NCBI GenBank assembly: GCA_003531115.1
Contig: DQHT01000035.1
Coordinates: 941 to 16,633 of the forward strand
From: Bacteroidota bacterium
Lineage (GTDB): Bacteria > Bacteroidota > Bacteroidia > UBA8524
Length of the DNA: 15,693 nt
Direction of reading: 5' to 3'
Below the pieces are notes generated by a model. The model ran no database searches. It was not told the DNA's origin and saw only the letters and a program-made list of their open reading frames with translations. The translations under genes were made by a program, and so were the position numbers. Position 1 is the stretch's first letter. Every line of letters begins with the position of its first letter. Below, piece by piece: positions 1 through 8,680 of this stretch.

Positions 1-1
1 G

Positions 2-178
2 GTGAACCTCCTGTCTGATCGGAATCTCCATCCTTCAAATATGATGATTTCTCCCAGGACTGTACAAGAGATTCAGGTAAAAAATTGTGACCCCTACGCA
101 TGGTTGGGTTTCACTCCATCAAAACCTGATAAAACAAAACTACCCATTCCGGTTAGAAGACCATGGCACAGTATTTGA
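2..178 (+). CDS. C-terminal end of an unidentified upstream ORF (partial)
   Basis: One forward frame is open from the left edge for 58 codons and ends at TGA 176-178; the other two forward frames stop early and I found no comparable open stretch on the reverse strand. The predicted peptide ends in a Pro/Lys/Arg-rich tail (LPIPVRRPWHSI) preceded by DPYAWLGFTPS, which looks protein-like, but I do not recognise a family. At this base composition a chance opening of this length is uncommon but possible. If real, its stop codon overlaps the -33-like element proposed for the next gene. Confidence 0.3.
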   Translation: MNLLSDRNLHPSNMMISPRTVQEIQVKNCDPYAWLGFTPSKPDKTKLPIPVRRPWHSI

Positions 179-201
179 GCCAGCTGAATTCAGTACTTTT
201 G
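174..201 (+). promoter_or_regulatory. Putative Bacteroidota-type promoter for the HYC_CC_PP gene
   Basis: TACTTTTG at 194-201 fits the Bacteroidota -7 consensus TAnnTTTG exactly, and a TTTG at 174-177 sits 16 nt upstream, slightly closer than the usual 17-23 nt. Transcription would begin near 206-208, leaving a leader of only about 8-10 nt before the ATG at 216. The motif match is seen; promoter activity is inferred. Confidence 0.35.
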
Positions 202-215
202 CATTAACTCATTAA

Positions 216-635
216 ATGAAAATCGTTTTTGCCATATTCCTTGCATTGCTCATGCTCATAACCAATGTTGAGATTGCACTTGCTACGCACTATTGTGATG
301 GAGAGGCGGTAAAAACTTCCATTTCTGTGGGTCACGATGATATTGACTGCGGAATGAACAGAATGGAAGCTTCCTGTGAAGAAGAATCCGATTCCCCGAC
401 AGTAAAAAGCAAAAACTGTTGTGAAAATAAATATGCCGAATTATCCACTAAGGATGATTACAACGGCCTTACGCCTGCTACAAGTTCGGTTGAATTTCAG
501 TTCATCGCTGTTTTTGTAGCTACCTATTTCAATCTTTATTCTTTCAATGCTTCAACAGAAGCCGGGTATGCAAATTACTCACCCCCCTTGCTGGCTCTTG
601 ACATACCTGTCGTGATCCAGTCTTTCCTTATTTAA
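216..635 (+). CDS. HYC_CC_PP family exported protein (copy 1)
   Basis: Small exported protein of 139 aa with a hydrophobic N-terminal segment (about residues 3-23) that looks like a signal peptide. It carries the three signatures that name the HYC_CC_PP family: H25-Y26-C27, the pair C68-C69 and P123-P124, with extra cysteines at 45 and 54. The family has no assigned biochemical role that I know of; the Cys/His content and its place directly upstream of a heavy-metal RND operon suggest periplasmic metal binding or sensing, which is inference. The ATG at 216 gives a complete signal peptide and follows a TAnnTTTG-type promoter at 194-201. It is about 100 nt upstream of cusA, with two hairpins between them. 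A second family member lies at 11452-11844 with the same motif order and little other similarity. Confidence 0.85.
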   Translation: MKIVFAIFLALLMLITNVEIALATHYCDGEAVKTSISVGHDDIDCGMNRMEASCEEESDSPTVKSKNCCENKYAELSTKDDYNGLTPATSSVEFQFIAVFVATYFNLYSFNASTEAGYANYSPPLLALDIPVVIQSFLI

Positions 636-655
636 GCGATACAACTTCAATTGAT

Positions 656-677
656 GGTGTATAGAGAACTATACGCC
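656..677 (+). promoter_or_regulatory. Hairpin in the HYC_CC_PP-cusA gap
   Basis: A 9-bp stem: GGTGTATAG (656-664), loop AGAA, CTATACGCC (669-677). All positions pair as RNA, with one G-U. It lies just after the HYC_CC_PP stop. No U-tract follows directly, so it is more likely a 3'-end or leader structure, or an operator-like dyad, than a classic terminator. The structure is seen; the role is inferred. Confidence 0.4.
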
Positions 678-682
678 TACCA

Positions 683-710
683 GGAAACTTTCGGGTTTCC
701 GAACTTTTAT
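683..710 (+). promoter_or_regulatory. Overlapping alternative hairpins before cusA
   Basis: GGAAAC (683-688) pairs with GTTTCC (695-700) around a 6-nt loop. Alternatively TTCGG (690-694) pairs with CCGAA (699-703) around a 4-nt loop, followed by CTTTTAT. The two folds share bases and are mutually exclusive; the second resembles a weak intrinsic terminator. This could be an attenuator that lowers or conditions cusA transcription relative to the leading HYC_CC_PP gene. That role is inferred from geometry only. Confidence 0.3.
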
Positions 711-736
711 TCAGGTTCATTGTAATTGTATGGAAT

Positions 737-3700
737 ATGCTTAATAAAATCATAAAATACTTTCTCGAGAATCGTTTAGTTACTGTTCTCGTACTAATCA
801 CATTAGTTGCCTGGGGGATTACCACCTCTCCATTCAACTGGAACACCGGATTTTTGCCTAAGAATCCGGTTCCTGTAGATGCTATCCCGGATATTGGCGA
901 AAACCAGCAGATCGTATTTACACAGTGGCCGGGACGTTCGCCACAGGATTTAGAAGACCAGATTTCCTATCCCCTAACTACCTATCTGTTGGGTATTCCA
1001 GGGGTGAAGTCCATTCGCAGTTCATCTATTTTCGGGTTTTCCATGATCAATATTATTTTCGACGAGGAGACGGAATTTTATTGGTCACGGTCCCGGATAC
1101 TAGAAAAACTAAATTCACTGCCTTCCGGCTTGCTTCCCGATGGCGTACAGCCTACCCTCGGTCCGGATGCTACAGCGCTGGGCCAGGTATATTGGTACAC
1201 CCTGGAAGGCAGGGATAAAGAAGGAAATCCAACAGGTGGATGGGACTTACATGAAATACGAACGATTCAGGATTTCTATGTGAAATATGGATTGAATGCG
1301 GTAGAAGGGGTATCAGAAGTCGCTTCTATAGGAGGTTTTGTGCAGGAGTATCAGATTGATGTGAATCCCGATGCATTAAAAGCTTATAATATCCCTCTGC
1401 ACCGGGTGATGCAGGCAGTGCAGAAATCCAACAGGGACGTTGGGGCTAAAACCATTGAGATTAACCAGGCCGAATATCTGGTTCGGGGCCTGGGATACAT
1501 AAAAAAAACAGAGGATATTGAAAAAGCTGTAGTAGCTGTTCAGGACAACGTTCCCATCCGTATCAAAGATATAGGCGTTGTTTCCCTTGGGCCTGCCACT
1601 CGCAGGGGTGTACTGGATAAAGAAGGAGCTGAAGTGGTCGGTGGAGTTGTTGTGGCACGGTTTGGCTCTAATCCGCTTGAGGTAATTAATAATGTAAAAA
1701 AGAAGATTGGTGAAATAGCCCCCGGCCTTCCCAGTAAGACATTGGCTAACGGAGTGGAAAGCCAGTTGACCATTATCCCGTTTTATGACAGGACCCAATT
1801 AATACATGAAACCATTGGTACACTGGAAACAGCCCTGTCTCATGAGGTATTGATAAGCATTATAGTGGTGCTGGTGCTCGTGCTGAATTTGCGTGCTTCC
1901 ATTATTATTTCCAGTTTACTGCCTGTTGGAGTATTGATGACATTTATTGTCATGAGGTACTCCGGTGTGGATGCCAATGTGGTGGCACTTTCCGGAATTG
2001 CTATTGCCATAGGTGTTATGGTAGATGTAGGAATAGTCTTTGTTGAAAATATCATTCGACATCTTGAAATGCCTGAAAATCATGGCGTGAAAGGCAAAGT
2101 GCTGTTAAGGGTCATTTATGAAGCAACAACAGAAGTGGCATCCGCCGTTACCACTGCTTTGGCTACAACAGTAGTGAGCTTTGTCCCTGTATTTGCCATG
2201 GAGGCTGCCGAAGGTAAGCTTTTCAAACCGCTCGCTTTTACAAAGACGTATGCTCTATTAGGCTCATTTATGTTGGGCCTTGTAGTATTACCCACGCTGG
2301 CTTATTTCATCTTTGGCATTGATTACGATAAGAAAAAGGTCCGTAGAATATGGAACATCGCTTTTATTGCGGGTGGTATTTTCCTGACAGCTTACCTCCA
2401 TATATGGCTGTCGTTGGTGCTTTGCTTTGTAGGTCTTAATAATCTGCTGGAGCATAAATGGCCGGAAAAGTTTAAAAAATTTCCCACCTACATTAATCTG
2501 GCACTTGTATTATTTATCGCCAGTTTTTTCCTGACTAAAGAATGGATGCCACTTGGTGTTCAAAATGCAGTATTCGTAAACTATCTTTTTGTTTTGCTAC
2601 TGATCGGCTTTATTTTATCCGTTTTGATGACTATAGTTCATTTTTATGAGCCTGTCCTGAAATGGTGTCTGGTCAATAAAGGCAAGTTTATGCTTATTCC
2701 CCTTTTCACAATTTTATTTGGAATCGTTATTTGGCTTGGCTTCGATGGTGTTTTTGGGTTTGCAGGAAATACCATCAAAAACTCCCGGCCATATAAAGCC
2801 CTTGCCAGTACCTTTCCTGGAATTGGCTCCGAATTTATGCCTACGTTGAACGAGGGTAGCTTCCTGTTGATGCCTACCTCTATGCCCCATGCCGGGGTAG
2901 AGCAAAACCGCAAAGTAGTAGGCCAGCTTAATATGATGGTAAGTAAGATACCTGAAGTCGATATGGTAGTGGGTAAATTGGGAAGGGTTGAATCTGCCCT
3001 TGACCCTGCTCCGATTTCCATGTATGAAAATATCATCAATTATAAACCGGAATATGTTGTTAATACCGATGGACACAGAGTGCGTTTCAAGGTGGATAAA
3101 CGGGACCGGTTCATTTTGGTTTCGGGTGATACCGTGTCAAATGAAGATGCGCTGAAACGAGGGATAAAAACTTCGGAGATCATACCTGATAAAACCGGTC
3201 AATACTTTAGGAATTGGCGATCACATATCAAATCCGCAGATGACATCTGGGATGAAATTGTAAAAGTCACCAAAATTCCCGGGGTTACATCCGCTCCAAA
3301 GTTACAACCTATTGAGACCCGCCTGATTATGTTACAAACCGGTATGAGGGCTCCAATGGGTATTAAAGTATATGGTCCTGACCTTAAAACAATCGAACAA
3401 TTTGGTTTGCAGTTGGAAGGCATCCTCAAAGAAGTACCATCCGTTAAAGCGGAGGCTGTATTTGCAGACCGGATCGTAGGGAAACCCTATCTGCACCTGA
3501 ATATTGACCGGGATGAAATATCCCGATATGGACTGAACATAGAGGACGTGCAGCAATCCATCGAAACAGCCATAGGCGGTATGAAGATCTCCTCTACCGT
3601 AGAAGGCCGTGAACGCTTTCCTATACGTGTCAGGTATCCCCGTGAATTGCGTGATGATCCTGTATCATTAGGTAAAATACTTATACCCACTCCAACCGGA

Positions 3701-4540
3701 GCCCATATCCCCATCAGCCAGATAGTGGATATAGAATATGTACGTGGTCCACAAATGATCAAAAGTGAAGAGACCTTCCTGGTTGGGTATGTGCTTTTTG
3801 ATAAGCGCAGTGGTTTTGCCGAAGTCGAAGTTGTAAATGAAGCACAAAATGCTATTCAGAAAAAAATTGATTCCGGGGAATTGAAAGTGCCGGCCGGCAT
3901 CAGTTACAAATTTTCAGGTAGTTATGAAAATCAGGTGCGGGCCGTCAAAAGGCTGTCTATAGTGATTCCGATAAGTCTCGTTGTCATCTTTCTTTTGCTT
4001 TATTTCCAATTCAAGACAGTCATTGCCTCGTCCATTCACTTTTCAGGAGTATTCGTAGCCTTTGCCGGAGGCTTTATTATGCTTTGGTTGTACGGACAGG
4101 GCTGGTTCCTTAATTTCTCAATAGCCGATATGAACATGCGTCATCTCTTCCAGATGCATCCCGTCAACCTGAGTGTGGCCGTGTGGGTAGGGTTTATCGC
4201 CTTATTTGGTATCGCCACAGACGACGGAGTGATTATGGGAACTTATATTCACCAGGTATTTGAGCAAAGGAAGCCGGATACGATTGCGGGAGTGAGAGCA
4301 GCCGTATTGGAGGCAGGGAAAAAGAGGGTGAGGCCCGCTATGATGACAGCCGCGGTGGCTATTATAGCCCTGCTTCCAGTACTTTCTTCCACTGGCAAAG
4401 GCTCGGACATTATGGTGCCTATGGCCATACCCACTTTTGGAGGGATGACCATACAGATCATGACCATGTTTGTCGTCCCCGTTTTACAGGCCTTTTGGCG
4501 CGAAACGGTTATCAAAAATCAAAACAAGCAAAAAAAATGA
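737..4540 (+). CDS. cusA: CusA/CzcA-family heavy-metal RND efflux pump (inner membrane)
   Basis: Inner-membrane proton-driven transporter of the heavy-metal (HME) RND family, which passes metal ions to a CusB adaptor and TolC-type outer-membrane channel. Seen: DAIPDIGENQ near the N-terminus; TM4 with D430 in GVMVDVGIVFVEN; the FMPTLNEGS motif after TM7; a TM10 motif GIATDDG with D1162-D1163; the C-terminal RVRPAMMT motif. At 1267 aa it is some 200 aa longer than E. coli CusA. The excess is mainly a hydrophobic insertion at about residues 528-636 (several extra predicted membrane spans) and a soluble insertion at about 770-830. Of the E. coli CusA methionine triad (M573, M623, M672), only the first has a counterpart (M865); by eye alignment the others are L933 and T987, with H990 nearby. 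Substrate (Cu+, Ag+ or a divalent metal) is therefore uncertain. The stop overlaps the next start (ATGA), implying translational coupling. Confidence 0.93.
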   Translation: MLNKIIKYFLENRLVTVLVLITLVAWGITTSPFNWNTGFLPKNPVPVDAIPDIGENQQIVFTQWPGRSPQDLEDQISYPLTTYLLGIPGVKSIRSSSIFGFSMINIIFDEETEFYWSRSRILEKLNSLPSGLLPDGVQPTLGPDATALGQVYWYTLEGRDKEGNPTGGWDLHEIRTIQDFYVKYGLNAVEGVSEVASIGGFVQEYQIDVNPDALKAYNIPLHRVMQAVQKSNRDVGAKTIEINQAEYLVRGLGYIKKTEDIEKAVVAVQDNVPIRIKDIGVVSLGPATRRGVLDKEGAEVVGGVVVARFGSNPLEVINNVKKKIGEIAPGLPSKTLANGVESQLTIIPFYDRTQLIHETIGTLETALSHEVLISIIVVLVLVLNLRASIIISSLLPVGVLMTFIVMRYSGVDANVVALSGIAIAIGVMVDVGIVFVENIIRHLEMPENHGVKGKVLLRVIYEATTEVASAVTTALATTVVSFVPVFAMEAAEGKLFKPLAFTKTYALLGSFMLGLVVLPTLAYFIFGIDYDKKKVRRIWNIAFIAGGIFLTAYLHIWLSLVLCFVGLNNLLEHKWPEKFKKFPTYINLALVLFIASFFLTKEWMPLGVQNAVFVNYLFVLLLIGFILSVLMTIVHFYEPVLKWCLVNKGKFMLIPLFTILFGIVIWLGFDGVFGFAGNTIKNSRPYKALASTFPGIGSEFMPTLNEGSFLLMPTSMPHAGVEQNRKVVGQLNMMVSKIPEVDMVVGKLGRVESALDPAPISMYENIINYKPEYVVNTDGHRVRFKVDKRDRFILVSGDTVSNEDALKRGIKTSEIIPDKTGQYFRNWRSHIKSADDIWDEIVKVTKIPGVTSAPKLQPIETRLIMLQTGMRAPMGIKVYGPDLKTIEQFGLQLEGILKEVPSVKAEAVFADRIVGKPYLHLNIDRDEISRYGLNIEDVQQSIETAIGGMKISSTVEGRERFPIRVRYPRELRDDPVSLGKILIPTPTGAHIPISQIVDIEYVRGPQMIKSEETFLVGYVLFDKRSGFAEVEVVNEAQNAIQKKIDSGELKVPAGISYKFSGSYENQVRAVKRLSIVIPISLVVIFLLLYFQFKTVIASSIHFSGVFVAFAGGFIMLWLYGQGWFLNFSIADMNMRHLFQMHPVNLSVAVWVGFIALFGIATDDGVIMGTYIHQVFEQRKPDTIAGVRAAVLEAGKKRVRPAMMTAAVAIIALLPVLSSTGKGSDIMVPMAIPTFGGMTIQIMTMFVVPVLQAFWRETVIKNQNKQKK

Positions 4541-5766
4541 GACATCTAGTTTGGATATTATTCATATTCTCCGCCTGTGTAGCCAATGCGCAAACACCGG
4601 AGGACTATTTTACAATGGCAGCAGAGAACAATCCCGGACTCAAGGCCAGGTATAGGGAATTTGAAGCGGCCATGCAGAAAATACCTCAGGTCAGTACCTT
4701 ACCCGACCCAACCTTTACTTTCGGATATTTTATTTCTCCGGTAGAAACCAGGGTGGGCCCACAAAGGATGCGGTTTTCGCTGACACAGATGTTTCCCTGG
4801 TTTGGTACCCTCAAGGCTCAAGGTGACGCTGCTGCATTATTGGCGGAAGCCAAATACCAGGTTTTTTTGGATGCCCGGAACAAGTTGTACTATCAGGTGG
4901 AAGCCGCGTACTACCCTCTGTATGAGCTGTACCAATGGAGACTCATTGAGAAGGAGAATATCAGTATCCTTGAGTCATACAAGACTATTGCTACCTCCAG
5001 GTTCAAAAATGGCACGGGTACGATGGTAGATGTTCTTCGTGTGGATATCATGCTCAAGGATGCCACTACCAATCTCAGTATCCTGGATCAGAAAGAAAAA
5101 CCTTTGCTTACCATTTTCAATAAACTGCTGAATAGGGATGATAGTGAGAGGGTGTTAGTTAGTGATTCTTTATTGACAGTATCTTTAGCAGATAACTTCC
5201 GTAGGGATTCTTTGCTGGCTGATAACCCGATGTTGAATGCACTTGACCTTAAAATAAAGGCGAGTGAAGTCAATGAACTGGTTGCCCGAAAACAAGGCCT
5301 CCCCAAGCTTGGTCTTGGCCTGGACTATGTAATGGTAGGCGAACGGACCGACCTGGAATTACCAGATAATGGAAAGGATGTGTTTATGCCTACGGTATCG
5401 GTCAGCATCCCCATTTTCAGAAGTAAGTACAAAGCTGCGGTAAAGGAAGCTCAACTAATGCAGGAAAACTATTCCCTGCAAAAAAATGAATATTCAAATG
5501 CACTGACATCCGGATACGAAATGGCCTGGTTTGAAATTCAGCAACAGCAAGAGCTGATCCAACTGTACGGCCAGCAAATTAAGGAATCCAATCAGGCACT
5601 TAACCTTTTGTACACTTCTTATAGCAATTCCGGAAAAGAGTTTGAAGAAGTCCTACGGATGCAGCAGCAATTGCTGAAATATCAAAAAATGAAGGCTACG
5701 TCAGAAGTTCAATACCGGATAGCCATTGCCAAACTCAATTATTTAACTGCAAAAACTAACCAATAA
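4537..5766 (+). CDS. TolC-family outer-membrane efflux protein (CusC-like)
   Basis: Outer-membrane channel subunit expected to complete the CusA-CusB complex. The start at ATG 4537 is preferred over an in-frame ATG at 4495 because it gives a clean signal peptide (MRHLVWILFIF, with a probable cut after ANA near residue 18) and overlaps the cusA stop by four bases. The 409-aa product has the two-repeat, long-helix character of OEP/TolC proteins, with periodic Gln/Glu-rich stretches (for example QQQELIQLYGQQ) and the common early motif TLPDPTFTFGYF. There is no N-terminal lipobox cysteine, unlike E. coli CusC. It is followed after one base by the adaptor gene, so it is part of a tight pump-channel-adaptor operon. 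Confidence 0.9.
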   Translation: MRHLVWILFIFSACVANAQTPEDYFTMAAENNPGLKARYREFEAAMQKIPQVSTLPDPTFTFGYFISPVETRVGPQRMRFSLTQMFPWFGTLKAQGDAAALLAEAKYQVFLDARNKLYYQVEAAYYPLYELYQWRLIEKENISILESYKTIATSRFKNGTGTMVDVLRVDIMLKDATTNLSILDQKEKPLLTIFNKLLNRDDSERVLVSDSLLTVSLADNFRRDSLLADNPMLNALDLKIKASEVNELVARKQGLPKLGLGLDYVMVGERTDLELPDNGKDVFMPTVSVSIPIFRSKYKAAVKEAQLMQENYSLQKNEYSNALTSGYEMAWFEIQQQQELIQLYGQQIKESNQALNLLYTSYSNSGKEFEEVLRMQQQLLKYQKMKATSEVQYRIAIAKLNYLTAKTNQ

Positions 5767-5767
5767 A

Positions 5768-7549
5768 ATGAAAGCGAATAGAAAAATCATCATCACAGCC
5801 ATATCTACCCTGGCAATAGGTTTATTGCTGGGCTCGCTGATTTTCGGAGGTTCTTCGGAGAAACTAACGAGCGAAGAACATCAACATACCAATGAAGAAG
5901 CAAGTGAAGAAACAGTCTGGACCTGTTCCATGCACCCTCATATACGGCAAAATGAACCTGGTAAGTGCCCCATTTGTGGCATGGATCTAATTCCTTTGGA
6001 AAGCGCAGAGGGAGAACTGGATCCGATGGCTATAAGCATGTCGCCAACAGCTATGCAGTTAGCCAATGTCAGCACAGCATTAGTGGGCACAATGGAGCCA
6101 GTTAAATCGGTCAGGGTAAATGGCAAAGTACAGGCAGATGAACGGCTGGTATACTCGCAATCATCACATATTCCCGGCAGGATAGAAAAACTGATGGTTA
6201 ATTTTACGGGCGAATTTGTGAACAAAGGGCAGCCTATTGCTAGCATCTATTCACCGGATTTGGTTACAGCTCAGGAAGAACTCTTTGAAGCTTACAAGAC
6301 CAGGGAGACGCAACCACAACTGTATAACGCGGCAAAGGAAAAACTGAAAAACTGGAAATTGACGAATAGTCAGATTGAGAGGTTCATCCAGTCTGGTAAC
6401 CCAACGGAAGAATTTCCGGTGATGGCAGATGTGTCGGGTTATGTGACACAAAAAATGGTAAACCTTGGCGATTATATCCAACGAGGGACAGCCATCTATG
6501 AAATTGCAGACCTTTCAAAGGTATGGGTGTTATTTGATGTGTATGAATCCGATATGGCATGGATTAGGAAAGGGGACAAGGTAAGCTTCACTATAGCATC
6601 GCTCTCTGGTGAAACATTTTCCGGCACCATAACCTACCTCGATCCGATAATCGATCCGAAAACCAGGGTTGCCAAAGCGAGGGTGGAAATTTCCAATGCA
6701 GGACTAAAGCTCAAACCGGAAATGTTTGCCTCCGGAACGGTTGAAGCAAAGCTTCCCGGGAAGCCAAACACCCTTGTTGTTCCCAAAACGGCTGTGATGT
6801 GGACCGGGAGGCGTTCCGTAGTCTATGTAAAAAGCACCTCAGAAATTGGAGTAAGTTTTATAATGCGTGACGTGATATTGGGTCCTGCTTTGGGTGAAAG
6901 CTTTATTGTGGAAAGCGGTTTACAAGTCGGTGAAGAAATAGCAGTGAACGGAACATTCAGCATCGATGCGGCAGCCCAGCTGGCAGGAAAGCCCAGTATG
7001 ATGAATCCGGAAGGTGGGGCTATAATGACTGGCCACGATCATGGAGGCGGAAATAACCCGACAACTTCCAAATCCAGTCCTCATGCAAAAACTATTATAG
7101 TTAGCAAAAAAGCGAAAGGAGAATTAAAATCACTCTTAAACAGTTATTTAAATCTTAAAGGTGCTTTAGCCATAGATGATTTTAAAAAGGCTTTATCGGA
7201 AGCGAAGCAAACATCGCTTGTTTTAAGCAAAATAAACATGGGGCTATTTACCGGTGAAGCACATAATGTTTGGATGAAGCACAGCAGTATCCTTGAAAAA
7301 GAACTTAGAAATGCTTCTGATTCGAAGGACATCGAAACACTTAGAAAATCATTTAAACGCGCCTCGGAACAATTGATAATGATTTATAAAACCTTCGGAA
7401 GCCTTGGCGAAACTCTATTCATTGATTACTGTGCTATGGCAGATGGAAATAAAGGTGCCGACTGGCTCAGTAAAGAAAAGGAAATAAAAAACCCTTATTT
7501 AGGACAAAAGATGATTCGTTGCGGAGAAGTAAAACAAGAAATTAAATAA
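5768..7549 (+). CDS. cusB: CusB-type RND adaptor with N-terminal heavy-metal-binding domain and C-terminal DUF3347
   Basis: Periplasmic adaptor linking pump and channel. Domains in order: an N-terminal membrane anchor or signal segment (about 6-27); a heavy-metal-binding domain of the YTCPMHP...CPxCGM type (about 50-77, C53, H56, C67, C70); the HlyD/CusB barrel-sandwich and helical hairpin (about 110-235); beta-barrel and membrane-proximal regions (about 235-410); a short His-containing linker (H423, H425); and a DUF3347 domain (about 440-593) with conserved C555 in YCAMAD and C585 near the end. At 593 aa it is much longer than E. coli CusB (about 400 aa). E. coli CusB binds Cu+ through N-terminal methionines; here the CPMHP-type domain probably does this job. 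DUF3347 is often a separate protein, and one is encoded at 8681-9274, so this is a natural fusion. The gene starts one base after the preceding stop. Confidence 0.92.
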   Translation: MKANRKIIITAISTLAIGLLLGSLIFGGSSEKLTSEEHQHTNEEASEETVWTCSMHPHIRQNEPGKCPICGMDLIPLESAEGELDPMAISMSPTAMQLANVSTALVGTMEPVKSVRVNGKVQADERLVYSQSSHIPGRIEKLMVNFTGEFVNKGQPIASIYSPDLVTAQEELFEAYKTRETQPQLYNAAKEKLKNWKLTNSQIERFIQSGNPTEEFPVMADVSGYVTQKMVNLGDYIQRGTAIYEIADLSKVWVLFDVYESDMAWIRKGDKVSFTIASLSGETFSGTITYLDPIIDPKTRVAKARVEISNAGLKLKPEMFASGTVEAKLPGKPNTLVVPKTAVMWTGRRSVVYVKSTSEIGVSFIMRDVILGPALGESFIVESGLQVGEEIAVNGTFSIDAAAQLAGKPSMMNPEGGAIMTGHDHGGGNNPTTSKSSPHAKTIIVSKKAKGELKSLLNSYLNLKGALAIDDFKKALSEAKQTSLVLSKINMGLFTGEAHNVWMKHSSILEKELRNASDSKDIETLRKSFKRASEQLIMIYKTFGSLGETLFIDYCAMADGNKGADWLSKEKEIKNPYLGQKMIRCGEVKQEIK

Positions 7550-7566
7550 TCATTAAGAAACTAAGT

Positions 7567-7621
7567 CCTGCGGGTATAACTGAATTTGATTGAATACCCA
7601 TTTCATGTTTATACCTGCAGG
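7567..7621 (+). promoter_or_regulatory. 13-bp inverted repeat between cusB and the small-protein genes
   Basis: CCTGCGGGTATAA (7567-7579) pairs over its full length with TTATACCTGCAGG (7609-7621), with one G-U pair as RNA, enclosing a 29-nt loop. It lies 18 nt downstream of the cusB stop and ends 18 nt before the next ATG. No T-run follows, so it is not a standard terminator. It may protect or process the transcript between the efflux operon and the accessory genes, or be a protein-binding dyad. The repeat is seen; the role is inferred. Confidence 0.5.
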
Positions 7622-7639
7622 CACTAATTAGCAAAAAAG

Positions 7640-8059
7640 ATGAAAAACAAGGTTTTAAGATTATTGACAGGTGGTCTCTGTTTGATGGTTGCCATCAGTT
7701 GCAATACCCAGCCAAAACGGGAGAATGAGCCTGTTGTCAAGCCTGAGCTCCAACAAACTAAAATCAAACAGGTCTACCAGGTCGGGGATAAGGTACCGAA
7801 CGAACTCGTATGTATGGTAAACGATACTTACATGGGTAAGCAACAGATAGCCGTTCCTGTTAATGGCAAAATCTATTATGGCTGCTGCGAAATGTGCGTC
7901 AAAAAACTGAAGGAGCAGGAAGATGCCCGGACAGCAATTGACCCGCAAAGCGGTAAAAAAGTTGATAAGGTTGAGGCTTATATCGTGCTCTTGAATGAGC
8001 AGGGAACTGTAGGGTATTTTGAGTCTCAAAATAATTACGAGATATTTATAAGTAAATAA
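7640..8059 (+). CDS. Cys-rich TRASH/YHS-like metal-binding lipoprotein
   Basis: Predicted periplasm-facing lipoprotein of 139 aa: signal peptide ending in a lipobox with C21 (LMVAIS-C). The body carries a TRASH/YHS-type arrangement: C58 in ELVCMVND, then G-C82-C83-E-M-C86 in IYYGCCEMC, and the DPQSGKKVDK element typical of YHS-like metal-binding modules. Such domains bind Cu or other soft metals through cysteines in the proteins I know; the exact role here is inferred. Its place after the CusB gene and before two more metal-binding exported proteins supports a metal-handling function. The closest alternative is a NosL-type lipoprotein, but the CC-x-x-C spacing fits TRASH better. Confidence 0.75.
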   Translation: MKNKVLRLLTGGLCLMVAISCNTQPKRENEPVVKPELQQTKIKQVYQVGDKVPNELVCMVNDTYMGKQQIAVPVNGKIYYGCCEMCVKKLKEQEDARTAIDPQSGKKVDKVEAYIVLLNEQGTVGYFESQNNYEIFISK

Positions 8060-8078
8060 CCAATAAAAATCAAAAATC

Positions 8079-8624
8079 ATGAAAAAGAACATTTTAAAAA
8101 TCGCAATCACATCATTAACCATCCTTTTGATTAGTTCCGGCACGCTAATGGCACAGCACAATCACGGCGGCCAGGGTAATGGCGAGAATGCCCAAAACCA
8201 TACCCATCATCCGCCACATGGAGGACAGATGAAAGAAGCAGGAAAATACCATATTGAAATGGTTGTCGACTTATTTTTAAAAAAAGACCGTCTAACATTT
8301 TACTTATTTAAAGGCAAGTTAAAGCCGGTTGTCAATGAAGAAATTACTGGAATAATTACCATTGAATACAAGGACGGTTCAACCGTAACTGATACTTTGC
8401 GTGCAGGAGGGGATAACTATTTTGTGGCACAATTGGAAAAGCCGGAACCGTTTACCTGTATTGTAAATTTTCAGGTAAAAGGCAAACTAGTTTCAGGTGT
8501 TTTTACTCATCCGGGGCTAGAAATAAAAACGGGTGGTGTTTACACTTGTCCGATGCACCCGGAAATAAAAAAGGAAAGTCCGGGTACATGCCCAAAATGC
8601 GGAATGACCCTGGAAAAGCAATAA
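8079..8624 (+). CDS. Exported His-rich protein with C-terminal heavy-metal-binding domain
   Basis: 181-aa exported protein. Residues 1-25 form a signal peptide (cut probably after LMA). A His-rich stretch follows (H27, H29, H42-H44, H47), then a beta-strand-rich middle domain (about 55-145) I cannot name. A C-terminal heavy-metal-binding domain (about 154-181) has C157-P-M-H160 and C171-P-K-C174-G-M. The same small domain occurs at the N-terminus of the CusB in this operon, so the two may exchange metal, which is inference. The start is 19 bases after the preceding stop, consistent with one transcript. Confidence 0.8.
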   Translation: MKKNILKIAITSLTILLISSGTLMAQHNHGGQGNGENAQNHTHHPPHGGQMKEAGKYHIEMVVDLFLKKDRLTFYLFKGKLKPVVNEEITGIITIEYKDGSTVTDTLRAGGDNYFVAQLEKPEPFTCIVNFQVKGKLVSGVFTHPGLEIKTGGVYTCPMHPEIKKESPGTCPKCGMTLEKQ

Positions 8625-8680
8625 TTATTGATTTACTAACTTATCATAAACATTAATTAATAACTTAAAACCTATACAAA

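Noticed and set aside
4495..4536. Upstream in-frame ATG for the TolC-family gene
   Set aside because: It would add 14 charged residues before the signal peptide and overlap cusA by 46 nt; ATG 4537 gives a clean signal peptide and an ATGA overlap.
7661..8161. 166-aa open frame on the - strand
   Set aside because: It lies antisense to the TRASH lipoprotein and the next gene, has no recognisable family and shows no start context; it is a shadow of the real + strand genes.
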